DNA from: Merdiplasma sp905207905 | Lineage (GTDB): Bacteria > Bacillota > Clostridia > Lachnospirales > Lachnospiraceae | Assembly: GCA_902475025.1 (NCBI GenBank) | Contig: CABRXX010000045.1 | Location: 1 to 21,672 of the forward strand | Reading direction: 5' to 3' | DNA: 21,672 nucleotides | Shown here: positions 7,428-15,049 of the stretch, piece after piece | How positions within the stretch are numbered: position 1 is the first letter of the stretch | Layout: each line of letters starts with the position of its first letter | The notes under the pieces: generated by a model | What the model was told of the DNA's origin: nothing | What the model saw: only the letters and a program-made list of their open reading frames with translations | Databases searched by the model: none | Translations under genes and position numbers: made by a program

Positions 7428-8828
7428 TTAACAACAGAGTTTCACGATCACATCTGCAAACATCTTTGCACTCATCAGCAGAGTGTCGATTACCATAAAC
7501 TCATCATCTCCATGCATGTGGTTGTCCACATCCTCCATCATGCAGCCAAAAGCCACACCCCGCTCCAGCTCATGAACGTAAGTGCCGCCTCCAGTGCAGA
7601 GACATTCGCCCTTCCTTCCGGTATAGCGCTCAAAGCTCTCCAGCAGGATCTGAATAAATCTGGAATCTTCCGGCACATAATGAGCGGGAACCAGCAGCCC
7701 TTCCTCCATGGTGATGCCCTCTTTTGCAAAAGCTTCCCGCATTACAGTGGTAAGATTCTCATCGGACGCACAAAGCGGTGCACGGCAGTCAAACTCACCT
7801 TCCAGAGTATTATTTTCCAATTTCAAAATTCCCAAATTCATAGTCAGCGCTCCGGAAACCTCATCTCTTTGAGCTACCTGCAAAGCCTTTCCTTCGGTAT
7901 CTCCATGCGGGAACAGCTTTGCCGCTGCTTTCAGAAGACGATTGCCCTCAGAATTTGAGAGCGGCAGCAAACGGATCAGATGCAGCAGGGCCGTAAGAGC
8001 GCTGTTGCCTGCCTCCGGAGTGGAAGCATGGGCAGCTGTTCCCTTTCCGGTAAGGTAAAACCCTTCTTCCCGTTTTTCATATTGGAACAAAATACCCGTA
8101 TCCTCTTTTGTCTTTTCCACTGCTGCAACCAGCTCCTCCTCAGACAAACCGGCAATCACTGCCTGCGCCTTGGCCGGAACCACATTTACCTTGTCTCCAG
8201 ACTGGAAAAAACACACAGCCGGAAGCTTCGCTTCCTCAAAGCTGGCTGAAAAATGTTTGGCCAGCCTTGCCTTCTCCATATTGATCACCGGAAAATCCGC
8301 ATCCGGGGTAAAAGTACAGGGCGCTTCCTTTTCAATCCCGTAATAATACGCAAGATCAGAAGAACCGCACTCCTCATCTGCACCCAGAATCAGACGGATA
8401 CTCTTTTTAATGGGAATATTCAATTCCTTCACCGCACGAATAGCGTACAGTGCTGCAATTGCCGGCCCTTTATCATCCGCCGTTCCTCTGCCATAGAGCT
8501 TTCCGTCTCTCTCCACAGGATCAAAAGGCTGGGTTACCGTCCAGTCTTCTGTCACAGGAACCACATCCAAATGCGCAAGGATATCCAATTCCTTTTCACC
8601 TGGGCCAAAATCCCCTGTGATTACGTAATTATCATAGTTCTTTACTGTGAGACCATATTTCTCCATCATCTCTCCGGCCTTCTTCACCGCAGCAGCGGGC
8701 CCTTCTCCGTAAGGCTTGCCAGGAAGAGCCGCACCTCTCTGGCTGTTGATCCGCACTAAAGCCTTTACATCTTCCAGGATCTCTTCCCGCTTACTGTCAA
8801 TGTAAGCATCTATCTGCTCTTTATACAT
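7428..8828 (-). CDS. pepV: M20-family dipeptidase (PepV/Sapep type)
   Basis: A metal-dependent cytosolic dipeptidase of 466 residues that releases amino acids from dipeptides in late peptide catabolism. The catalytic domain shows HLDVVP (His86, Asp88), GRGTADDKGP (Asp118/119 bridging the metals) and ADEECGSSD (Glu152 general base, Glu153 ligand). A lid/dimerisation insert follows, and a final His ligand lies in DNHMHGDDEF near the C-terminus. Start choice: CGGAGG is one base from ATGTTCC but 9 nt from ATGTATAAA, so the latter (8828) is preferred over 8837. A good promoter lies upstream. The family is secure; assignment to PepV rather than another M20 Xaa-dipeptidase rests on length and motif spacing. 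Confidence 0.9.
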   Translation of the reverse strand: MYKEQIDAYIDSKREEILEDVKALVRINSQRGAALPGKPYGEGPAAAVKKAGEMMEKYGLTVKNYDNYVITGDFGPGEKELDILAHLDVVPVTEDWTVTQPFDPVERDGKLYGRGTADDKGPAIAALYAIRAVKELNIPIKKSIRLILGADEECGSSDLAYYYGIEKEAPCTFTPDADFPVINMEKARLAKHFSASFEEAKLPAVCFFQSGDKVNVVPAKAQAVIAGLSEEELVAAVEKTKEDTGILFQYEKREEGFYLTGKGTAAHASTPEAGNSALTALLHLIRLLPLSNSEGNRLLKAAAKLFPHGDTEGKALQVAQRDEVSGALTMNLGILKLENNTLEGEFDCRAPLCASDENLTTVMREAFAKEGITMEEGLLVPAHYVPEDSRFIQILLESFERYTGRKGECLCTGGGTYVHELERGVAFGCMMEDVDNHMHGDDEFMVIDTLLMSAKMFADVIVKLCC

Positions 8829-8902
8829 ATGGAACATCCTCCGTTTCTCATAGTTTTCATAAACTGTCCTTCCGACAGCTTCAAAGACAAAGCCATAGCT
8901 CT

Positions 8903-8931
8903 ATAATACATTCTTACCGCTTATTTGACAA
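8903..8931 (-). promoter_or_regulatory. Sigma-A promoter of pepV
   Basis: On the minus strand TTGTCA (8926-8931) and TATTAT (8903-8908) are separated by exactly 17 bp, about 75 bp before the pepV start. Confidence 0.7.
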
Positions 8932-9078
8932 GCAAAAATACATATTTTAAAAAAATCCGGCCATACTACCAGTGGTGCCGCTTTGTATAAGAGTTCTCTG
9001 CGCTTTTTCATCTTATCCGGCAGAGCCTTTCAAAACACGCTGCACCACATTATTGTTTCCCAATAAAGGAGGACCATC

Positions 9079-9264
9079 ATGGAAACTTTATCTGCAAAAG
9101 AACTTTCTTTTTTAAGCGATTCCCTGACAGAGGAAGAACAGCTGGTAAAAAAATATCAGATGCTGGCTGACCAGACACAGGATCAGGAGATCCGATCCAA
9201 ATTTCTCCAGATCTCTCAGAGACACCAGACCCATTTCAATGAATTATATTCTCTTTTAGGTTAG
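9079..9264 (+). CDS. Small spore-coat-associated protein (CotF-like partner)
   Basis: A 61-residue, mostly helical, charged protein with a perfect AAAGGAGGACC ribosome binding site. The sequence (AKELSFLSDSLTEEEQLVKKYQMLADQ... and ISQRHQTHFNELYSLL) looks like one helical hairpin of a ferritin-like/CotF fold, with Glu and His at spacings typical of that fold. It is 10 bp upstream of a clearer CotF-like gene, an arrangement common in clostridia, so the pair probably act together in the spore coat. No sigma-A promoter is clear before it, which would fit a sporulation sigma factor, but no confident sigma E/G/K site could be assigned. Confidence 0.7.
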   Translation: METLSAKELSFLSDSLTEEEQLVKKYQMLADQTQDQEIRSKFLQISQRHQTHFNELYSLLG

Positions 9265-9274
9265 GAGGTTCCCC

Positions 9275-9553
9275 ATGAACAACATTTATCCCGAAAAACA
9301 GCTTCTGTCCGATGCCTTAAACACCCAGAAATATTCTACCGGAAATTTCAATTTATTCTCCAATGAATGCGCGCATGAGAATGTGCGGAACACTGTAATG
9401 CGCATCTTAAACGATGAGCATGAAATCCAGAATGAAGTATTCCACATGATGTCTGCCAAAGGCTTCTATCCCACTCCTGCTGCGGAACAGCAGAAAATCA
9501 CGGAGACAAAACAGAAATTTCAGAACTGCTGCAAGTGCGGCCACTCTCTGTAA
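9275..9553 (+). CDS. CotF-like spore coat protein
   Basis: A 92-residue protein with the CotF pattern: DALNTQKYSTGNFNLFSNECAHENVRNTVMRILNDEHEIQNEVFHMMSAKGFY. It then has a Pro-linked tail ending in CCKCGHSL, which could bind metal or form cross-links. A TTAGGAGG site begins at the stop codon of the preceding gene, so the two are translationally close. CotF-type proteins are structural components of the endospore coat; direct function here is inferred from the family. A 10-bp hairpin follows the stop. Confidence 0.82.
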   Translation: MNNIYPEKQLLSDALNTQKYSTGNFNLFSNECAHENVRNTVMRILNDEHEIQNEVFHMMSAKGFYPTPAAEQQKITETKQKFQNCCKCGHSL

Positions 9554-9559
9554 TTTTCC

Positions 9560-9588
9560 AATCTTCCCCTTTACTTTTGGGGAAGATT
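9560..9588. terminator. Hairpin after the spore coat pair
   Basis: Perfect 10-bp arms AATCTTCCCC (9560-9569) and GGGGAAGATT (9579-9588) enclose a 9-nt loop. No T-run follows (CCTACATAAT), so it is either a weak terminator or an mRNA 3' stabiliser. Confidence 0.5.
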
Positions 9589-9653
9589 CCTACATAATAT
9601 TCCTATAAAGATTAGGATGTCAAAAGCCCTATGAACGGACGTCCTCTGTCCGA

Positions 9654-9683
9654 TTACACAAAAGTTAAGTTGATTACTACTAT
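9654..9683 (+). promoter_or_regulatory. Possible promoter of the MerR-methyltransferase gene
   Basis: TTACAC (9654-9659) and TACTAT (9678-9683) are 18 bp apart. Just upstream is a small inverted repeat CGGAC (9636-9640)/GTCCG (9648-9652). Both boxes are imperfect, so this is a tentative call. Confidence 0.3.
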
Positions 9684-9706
9684 TTTTCATATAGGAAAGA
9701 ACTGCT

Positions 9707-10888
9707 ATGAAACTGCCAGGCTACTACTCTTCCGGTGAATTTGCCCGGATGGCGGATGTGTCTGTGAGAACCATCCGTTTTTATGATAAACAGAATATTT
9801 TAAAACCTTCTTATGTTAATGACAGCGGAGCCCGCTTTTATACAGACTCTGATTTTGCCAGACTCCAGCAGATTCTGCTTTTGAAATATCTGGGCTTTTC
9901 TTTGGATGATATTCGTGGAATGACCATTGCTGATGCAGACTACCACTTTATGCTGAATTCTCTGAAGCTCCAGTTAAAGCTGGTTCAGGACCAGATCGAA
10001 CAGATGCAGATGGTAGAAAAAGCCATTGAGGATACGGCCAGCGCCATTGAAAATCATCATGACGTGAACTGGAGTCAGATGTTGAATCTGATTCATCTTA
10101 CCAATATGGAAAAAAGTCTGGCCAGCCAGTACAAAAATGCCAACAATATTTCTGCCAGAATCCGTCTCCACCGCCTGTATTCTCAGAATAAACAGGGCTG
10201 GTTTCCCTGGATCTATGAGCAGTGCCAGATCCGTCCCAATATGCGCATTCTGGAGCTTGGCTGTGGAAACGGAGCTCTTTGGACGGAAAATAAATCACTG
10301 CTTCCAAAACAAATTTCCATTCTTCTCACCGATATTTCAGAAGGGATGATCCGTGATGCCCGCCGCTCCGTTGGGCCGGAGGATTCCCGCTTCGCCTTTC
10401 AGACTCTGGACTGCCACAGCCTGCCCTTCCCGGAAGAGAGCTTTGATCTGGTGATCGCTGATCATGTGCTGTTCTACTGTCATGACATTCCACAGGTATG
10501 CCAGCAGGTACGGAAGGTTCTCAAACCTGAAGGACGTTTCCTTTGCAGTACTTACGGAACCAAACACATGAAAGAAATCAACCAGCTGGTACAAGATTTT
10601 GACAGCCACATTTTCCTCTCAGCAGACAAGCTGTATCAGAAGTTCGGGTTGGAAAACGGCGAAAAGATTCTGTCCCCTTACTTTTCCAGCATTGAAGCTC
10701 TGGTCTATGCAGATTCCCTGGCTGTGAACCGACCGGAACCTCTGATCGAATACATTCTCTCCTGCCATGGCAATCAGAATCAGTATCTTTTGGAGCGGTA
10801 TAAAGACTTCCGCAGCTTTGTGGAACAAAAAACCGCCCACACCTTTACAGTGACAAAGGATGCCGGCGCATTTCTCTGCAAAAAATGA
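9707..10888 (+). CDS. MerR-family regulator fused to a SAM-dependent methyltransferase
   Basis: A 393-residue two-domain protein. Residues 7-75 form a MerR winged helix-turn-helix (YSSGEFARMADVSVRTIRFYDKQNIL, ...ARFYTDSDFARLQQILLLKYLGFSLDDI). Residues about 85-117 form the antiparallel dimer helix typical of the family. After a linker, residues 168-290 are a class I methyltransferase fold: motif I ILELGCGNG (181-189), an acidic LTDIS strand end (207-211) and FDLVIADHVLFY (246-257). The C-terminal part (about 290-393) may form the effector or substrate pocket. In this arrangement the methyltransferase replaces the usual effector-sensing domain. A palindromic promoter with MerR spacing lies directly downstream, before rmlA. 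The domain call is secure; the methylated substrate and effector are unknown. Confidence 0.88.
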   Translation: MKLPGYYSSGEFARMADVSVRTIRFYDKQNILKPSYVNDSGARFYTDSDFARLQQILLLKYLGFSLDDIRGMTIADADYHFMLNSLKLQLKLVQDQIEQMQMVEKAIEDTASAIENHHDVNWSQMLNLIHLTNMEKSLASQYKNANNISARIRLHRLYSQNKQGWFPWIYEQCQIRPNMRILELGCGNGALWTENKSLLPKQISILLTDISEGMIRDARRSVGPEDSRFAFQTLDCHSLPFPEESFDLVIADHVLFYCHDIPQVCQQVRKVLKPEGRFLCSTYGTKHMKEINQLVQDFDSHIFLSADKLYQKFGLENGEKILSPYFSSIEALVYADSLAVNRPEPLIEYILSCHGNQNQYLLERYKDFRSFVEQKTAHTFTVTKDAGAFLCKK

Positions 10889-10899
10889 TCCGGAAAAGA

Positions 10900-10916
10900 G
10901 GGTTCCAAAGGAACCC
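10900..10916 (+). other. Small hairpin after the MerR-methyltransferase gene
   Basis: GGGTTCC-AAA-GGAACCC forms a 7-bp stem with a 3-nt loop just after the stop codon. There is no immediate T-run; TTCTTTTTT comes about 30 nt later. It is a weak terminator at best. Confidence 0.4.
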
Positions 10917-10973
10917 AACCCAGGCTGTAATTCTGCGAGCGAACTTCTTTTTTATAAATTTTAAAAAAAGTAC

Positions 10974-11004
10974 TTGAAGGTGACGTAACGTCACCTTTTA
11001 TAAT
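10974..11004 (+). promoter_or_regulatory. MerR-type promoter with palindromic operator, before rmlA
   Basis: TTGAAG (10974-10979) and a perfect TATAAT (10999-11004) are separated by 19 bp, longer than the normal 17. The spacer is filled by a perfect 21-bp palindrome at 10977-10997, with arms AAGGTGACGT and ACGTCACCTT around a single central A. Long spacers containing a dyad are the hallmark of promoters that MerR proteins activate by DNA twisting. A MerR-family gene ends 86 bp upstream, and rmlA starts 87 bp downstream. Confidence 0.8.
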
Positions 11005-11090
11005 GAAAACAGATTACAATCCAGCGCGCTGTTCTCTCATCACTTTTTTCTTTCGGGAGACAGCAGCTGCCGCAAAGGAGGGTTTTACAA

Positions 11091-11987
11091 ATGAAAGGTA
11101 TTATTTTAGCAGGCGGTTCCGGCACCAGGCTGTATCCCCTGACCATGGTAACATCTAAGCAGCTTCTGCCCATCTACGATAAACCTATGATCTATTATCC
11201 CATGTCCATTCTCATGAATGCCGGGATCCGTGACATTCTCATTATCTCCACGCCCCAGGACACTCCTCGTTTTCAGGAACTTTTAGGGGACGGCCATCCG
11301 TTTGGGGTACATCTGACCTATGCCGTGCAGCCAAGTCCTGACGGACTGGCCCAGGCATTTATTATTGGGGAAGAATTTATTGGGAATGACACCGTAGCTA
11401 TGATCCTTGGAGACAATATTTTTGCCGGTCAGGGATTGAACAAACGGCTGAAAAAGGCTGTAAAGACTGCAGAACAGGGAAAGGGCGCCACAGTATTCGG
11501 ATACTACGTAGATGATCCGGAGCGCTTCGGTATTGTAGAATTTAATGAAGAGGGAAAGGCCATCTCCATTGAAGAGAAACCCGAGCATCCGAAGAGCAAT
11601 TACTGCGTCACAGGACTGTATTTCTATGATAACCGGGTGGTAGAGTATGCAAAGAATCTGAAACCCTCTGCCAGAGGGGAACTGGAGATCACAGATCTGA
11701 ACCGAATCTATCTGGAAAAAGAAGAACTGAATGTGGAACTTCTGGGACAGGGCTTTACCTGGCTGGATACCGGAACCCATGAAAGTCTGGTGGAAGCCAC
11801 CAACTTTGTAAAAACCATCGAAGATCACCAGCACCGAAAGATTGCCTGCCTGGAAGAAATCGCCTATGTAAACGGCTGGATCTCCAAAGAAGAAGTTCTG
11901 AAGGTCTATGAGGTGCTGAAAAAGAATCAGTACGGCCAGTATCTGAAGGATATTCTGGACGGAAAATATCTGGATCTTCATCACTAA
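11091..11987 (+). CDS. rmlA: Glucose-1-phosphate thymidylyltransferase
   Basis: The first step of dTDP-L-rhamnose synthesis: dTTP plus glucose-1-phosphate gives dTDP-glucose. The 298-residue length is normal. The nucleotide-binding signature LAGGSGTRLYPLT is at 6-18, followed by SKQLLPIYDKPMIYYPMS (the sugar-phosphate/Lys region). ILGDNIFAG carries the metal-binding Asp, and VEFNEEGKAISIEEKPEHPKSNY and WLDTGTHESL are the typical later blocks. The protein is usually a tetramer inhibited by dTDP-rhamnose. An AAAGGAGGG site precedes the ATG. It opens a four-gene rml operon and probably uses the palindromic MerR-type promoter upstream. A roughly 80-nt leader contains an imperfect hairpin. Confidence 0.97.
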   Translation: MKGIILAGGSGTRLYPLTMVTSKQLLPIYDKPMIYYPMSILMNAGIRDILIISTPQDTPRFQELLGDGHPFGVHLTYAVQPSPDGLAQAFIIGEEFIGNDTVAMILGDNIFAGQGLNKRLKKAVKTAEQGKGATVFGYYVDDPERFGIVEFNEEGKAISIEEKPEHPKSNYCVTGLYFYDNRVVEYAKNLKPSARGELEITDLNRIYLEKEELNVELLGQGFTWLDTGTHESLVEATNFVKTIEDHQHRKIACLEEIAYVNGWISKEEVLKVYEVLKKNQYGQYLKDILDGKYLDLHH

Positions 11988-12023
11988 ACACAAATACAAA
12001 CAAACTCAGAAAGGATTATCATT

Positions 12024-13043
12024 ATGAATATTATTGTAACCGGCGGCGCCGGATTTATTGGAAGCAACTTTATTTTTCACATGCTGGACAAATATCCGGA
12101 TTACCGGATCATCTGCCTGGATTGTCTTACCTATGCAGGCAATCTCTCCACCCTCGCTCCTGTAATGGATAACCCCAACTTCCGTTTTGTAAAAGAAAGT
12201 ATCACCGACCGGGAAGCTGTTTACCGCCTTTTTGAGGAAGAGCATCCGGATATCATTGTAAACTTTGCCGCGGAAAGCCATGTGGATCGTTCCATTGAAA
12301 ATCCGGAGGTATTTCTGGACACCAATATCAAGGGTACTGCCGTTTTAATGGATGCTTGCCGCAAATACGGCATTCAGCGGTACCATCAGGTATCCACGGA
12401 TGAGGTGTACGGAGATCTGCCCTTAGACCGGCCGGATCTGTTCTTTACAGAGGAGACTCCCATCCATACCAGCAGCCCCTACAGCTCTTCCAAAGCAGCC
12501 GCTGACCTGCTGGTGCTGGCCTACCACAGAACCTACGGCCTGCCTGTGACCATCAGCCGCTGTTCCAACAACTATGGCCCCTATCATTTCCCCGAAAAAC
12601 TGATTCCGCTGATGATCGCCAACGCATTGAACGACAAGCCCCTTCCGGTATACGGCAAGGGTGAGAATGTCCGGGACTGGCTGTATGTAGAAGACCACTG
12701 CAAGGCGATTGACCTGATCATTCATAAAGGCCGTGTGGGAGAAGTTTACAATATCGGCGGCCACAATGAAATGAAAAACATTGATATCGTGAAAATCATC
12801 TGCAAGGAGCTGGGAAAACCGGAAAGCTTAATCACTTATGTGACAGACCGGAAAGGCCATGATATGCGGTACGCCATTGATCCCACCAAGATCCATAATG
12901 AATTGGGCTGGCTTCCAGAAACCAAATTTGCAGACGGTATTCAAAAGACGATCCAATGGTATCTGGATCACAAAGAATGGTGGGAAACCATCATTTCCGG
13001 CGAATATCAGAACTATTATGAAAAAATGTACGGCAATCGCTAA
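12024..13043 (+). CDS. rmlB: dTDP-glucose 4,6-dehydratase
   Basis: The second step: NAD-dependent conversion of dTDP-glucose to dTDP-4-keto-6-deoxyglucose. The extended SDR protein of 339 residues has the Rossmann motif TGGAGFIGS (6-14), the catalytic triad elements STDEVYG (Thr125, Asp126, Glu127) and YSSSK (Tyr153, Lys157). SRCSNNYGPYHFPEKLIPLMI (178-198) is the characteristic substrate block of RmlB. It begins 36 bp after rmlA with an AAAGGA site, so the genes are co-transcribed. All active-site residues are present, so it should be functional. Confidence 0.97.
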   Translation: MNIIVTGGAGFIGSNFIFHMLDKYPDYRIICLDCLTYAGNLSTLAPVMDNPNFRFVKESITDREAVYRLFEEEHPDIIVNFAAESHVDRSIENPEVFLDTNIKGTAVLMDACRKYGIQRYHQVSTDEVYGDLPLDRPDLFFTEETPIHTSSPYSSSKAAADLLVLAYHRTYGLPVTISRCSNNYGPYHFPEKLIPLMIANALNDKPLPVYGKGENVRDWLYVEDHCKAIDLIIHKGRVGEVYNIGGHNEMKNIDIVKIICKELGKPESLITYVTDRKGHDMRYAIDPTKIHNELGWLPETKFADGIQKTIQWYLDHKEWWETIISGEYQNYYEKMYGNR

Positions 13044-13088
13044 ACCAGAGGGCAGTTCACCCTTTTTGATTGGAAAGGAAGAGACTTT

Positions 13089-14075
13089 ATGAAATTTTTA
13101 GTTACCGGAGTGGCCGGACAGTTGGGCCATGACGTAATGAATGAGCTGGCAAAGCGTGGCCATACCGGGATCGGCAGCGACATTGCCCCTGCCTACAGCG
13201 GAATTGCAGATAACACTGCTGTGACCCAAATGCCCTATGTGTCCATGGATATTACCGATCAGGCCTCTGTAGAGAGAACCATTCTGGAGATTCATCCAGA
13301 TGCAGTGATTCACTGTGCTGCCTGGACAGCTGTGGATCTGGCTGAGGATGATGATAAGGTGGAAAAAGTGCGGGCCATCAATGCCACCGGCACAAACTAT
13401 ATCGCAAAAATATGTAAAAAACTGGACTGCAAAATGATGTACATCTCCACAGACTATGTATTTGACGGCCAGGGCACTGTTCCCTGGGATCCGGACTGTA
13501 AGGATTACAAACCCTTAAATGTATACGGACAGACAAAGCTGGAGGGTGAGCTTGCCGTATCCTCCCTGCTTCAGAAGTACTTTATTGTCCGCATTGCCTG
13601 GGTCTTTGGAAAGAATGGAAAAAACTATATCAAGACTATGCTGAGTCTTGGCAAAAATCATGACACTCTGCGAATCGTCAATGATCAGATTGGTACCCCA
13701 ACCTATACTTTTGATCTGGCAAGACTGCTGGTGGATATGATTGAGACAGAAAAGTACGGCTATTACCACGCCACCAATTCCGAGCTTTCCGATAAGGAGG
13801 GCGCTTATACCCAGGACGGCTGCAAGACAGGCTATATCAGCTGGTTTGATTTTACAAGGGAAATTTTTCGTCAGGCAGCTGCCCTAGGATATGAAGAATA
13901 TGCACCGGAAAACACAGAACTTATTCCCGTGACCACTGCAGAGTACGGCGCCTCCAAGGCGGTAAGGCCCTTTAACAGCCGACTGGACAAAAAGAAGCTG
14001 ATCGAAAACGGCTTCACTCCTCTTCCAGCCTGGCCGGATGCGATCCGCCGTTATCTAAAAGAAATTGAAATCTGA
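13089..14075 (+). CDS. rmlD: dTDP-4-dehydrorhamnose reductase
   Basis: The last step: NAD(P)H-dependent reduction of dTDP-4-keto-rhamnose to dTDP-L-rhamnose. The SDR protein has VTGVAGQLGHDV (5-16), STDYVFDGQG (120-129) and the YxxxK pair YGQTK (Tyr146, Lys150), followed by VRIAWVFGKNGKN. At 328 residues it is longer than the usual 280-300: extra sequence lies around residues 30-50 and in a loop after YYHATN. The order rmlA-B-D-C places it before the epimerase that acts one step earlier. An AGGAAG site precedes the ATG, 45 bp after rmlB. Confidence 0.95.
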   Translation: MKFLVTGVAGQLGHDVMNELAKRGHTGIGSDIAPAYSGIADNTAVTQMPYVSMDITDQASVERTILEIHPDAVIHCAAWTAVDLAEDDDKVEKVRAINATGTNYIAKICKKLDCKMMYISTDYVFDGQGTVPWDPDCKDYKPLNVYGQTKLEGELAVSSLLQKYFIVRIAWVFGKNGKNYIKTMLSLGKNHDTLRIVNDQIGTPTYTFDLARLLVDMIETEKYGYYHATNSELSDKEGAYTQDGCKTGYISWFDFTREIFRQAAALGYEEYAPENTELIPVTTAEYGASKAVRPFNSRLDKKKLIENGFTPLPAWPDAIRRYLKEIEI

Positions 14076-14081
14076 TTCGCT

Positions 14082-14153
14082 TCTGACAGAGCGTTTTCAT
14101 ATCCTAGAAAGCAATTTTCTATGACAGTCTGAAAATTCTTTTACTCTGTCAGA
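14082..14153 (+). other. Structured rmlD-rmlC intergenic hairpin
   Basis: Perfect 10-bp arms TCTGACAGAG (14082-14091) and CTCTGTCAGA (14144-14153) enclose about 52 nt that contains a smaller hairpin (TAGAAA...TTTCTA). No T-run follows. The spacing between rmlD and rmlC is 115 bp, the largest in the operon, so an internal processing site or mRNA stability element is possible. Confidence 0.55.
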
Positions 14154-14190
14154 CAGATATTTAAAAAGCCAGAAAATAAGGAGCTAAAAA

Positions 14191-14793
14191 ATGGGACAGA
14201 TTAAAGTAACAAAATGTCCGATTGAAGGACTTTATGTAATTGAACCTACGGTTCACGGAGATAACCGGGGCTATTTTATGGAAACCTACAACCAGCAGGA
14301 TATGGACGAAGCAGGACTGACCATGCGCTTTGTCCAGGACAACCAGTCCTGCTCCACCAAAGGCGTACTCCGGGGGCTTCATTTTCAAAAGCAATATCCC
14401 CAGGGAAAGCTGGTTCGCGCAGTGAAAGGCCGGGTCTTTGACGTGGCCGTAGATCTTCGCAGCGGAAGTAAAACCTACGGCCAGTGGTTCGGCGTAGAGT
14501 TGACAGAGGAAAACAAAAAACAGTTCTACATTTCCGAGGGCTTTGCCCATGGATTTCTGGTTCTCAGCGATGTGGCAGAATTTTGCTACAAATGCACAGA
14601 CTTCTACCATCCGGGGGATGAGGGCGGACTGGCCTGGAATGACCCGGAAATCGGTATTCAGTGGCCGGAGCTTACCGGAGCCTACCAGGGAACTCCCTCC
14701 ACCCAGGGCTACGCTCTCTCCGACGGTACAGCGCTGAACATGAGCGATAAAGACCAGAAATGGGCAGGACTGAAAGATACCTTTCATTTTTAA
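14191..14793 (+). CDS. rmlC: dTDP-4-dehydrorhamnose 3,5-epimerase
   Basis: The third chemical step: double epimerisation of dTDP-4-keto-6-deoxyglucose at C3 and C5. The 200-residue cupin protein carries the catalytic His64 in VLRGLHFQ and the Tyr139 in DFYHPGDEGG. RVFDVAVDLRSGSKTYGQW (81-99) and YISEGFAHGFLVLSD (113-127) are typical dTDP-binding and barrel segments. The usual length is 180-200. An AAGGAG site precedes the ATG. It ends the rml operon; a palindromic repeat with a T-run downstream probably serves as terminator. The four genes make the pathway complete in this window, while the rhamnosyltransferases that use the product are elsewhere. Confidence 0.97.
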   Translation: MGQIKVTKCPIEGLYVIEPTVHGDNRGYFMETYNQQDMDEAGLTMRFVQDNQSCSTKGVLRGLHFQKQYPQGKLVRAVKGRVFDVAVDLRSGSKTYGQWFGVELTEENKKQFYISEGFAHGFLVLSDVAEFCYKCTDFYHPGDEGGLAWNDPEIGIQWPELTGAYQGTPSTQGYALSDGTALNMSDKDQKWAGLKDTFHF

Positions 14794-14890
14794 ATTGCTG
14801 AAAAATTAAAAAATCAGTAAATCAAAGGCTGCCGGCGGCTTCTTGGCCTGTGGCCGATTCTTTCAAGGATATACAGATAAAATATTTTAA

Positions 14891-14975
14891 AGGGGATGCT
14901 GCAAAATACCTTTCGAAGAAAAACGCTCCGAAAATCCACCGGAATTTGTATTTTGCAGCATCCCCTCTTTTTTTC
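14891..14975. repeat. MITE-like palindromic repeat, copy 1 (76-bp deleted form), with terminator tail
   Basis: Perfect 19-bp terminal inverted repeats AGGGGATGCTGCAAAATAC (14891-14909) and its complement (14948-14966). The inner sequence aligns, as the reverse complement, with the first half of the 122-bp copy at 20650-20771 (CCGGTGGATTTTCGG, then GTTTTTCTTCGAAA), but about 46 bp of the second half is missing. A T-run (14967-14975) follows on the plus strand, so it likely terminates the rml operon. It may also stop the convergent alaX transcript. Confidence 0.85.
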
Positions 14976-15049
14976 AATGGACAGCCTTCATCTTCATTGA
15001 TTTTTCATATTGGAATCCCACTTATGCCCCCTCTTTTTTGTTTTCCAAG

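Noticed and set aside
8829..9078. A sporulation sigma-factor promoter before the spore coat pair
   Set aside because: CATATTTTA near 8939 looks like a sigma E/K -10, but no -35 at the right distance was found, so it is not listed as a feature.
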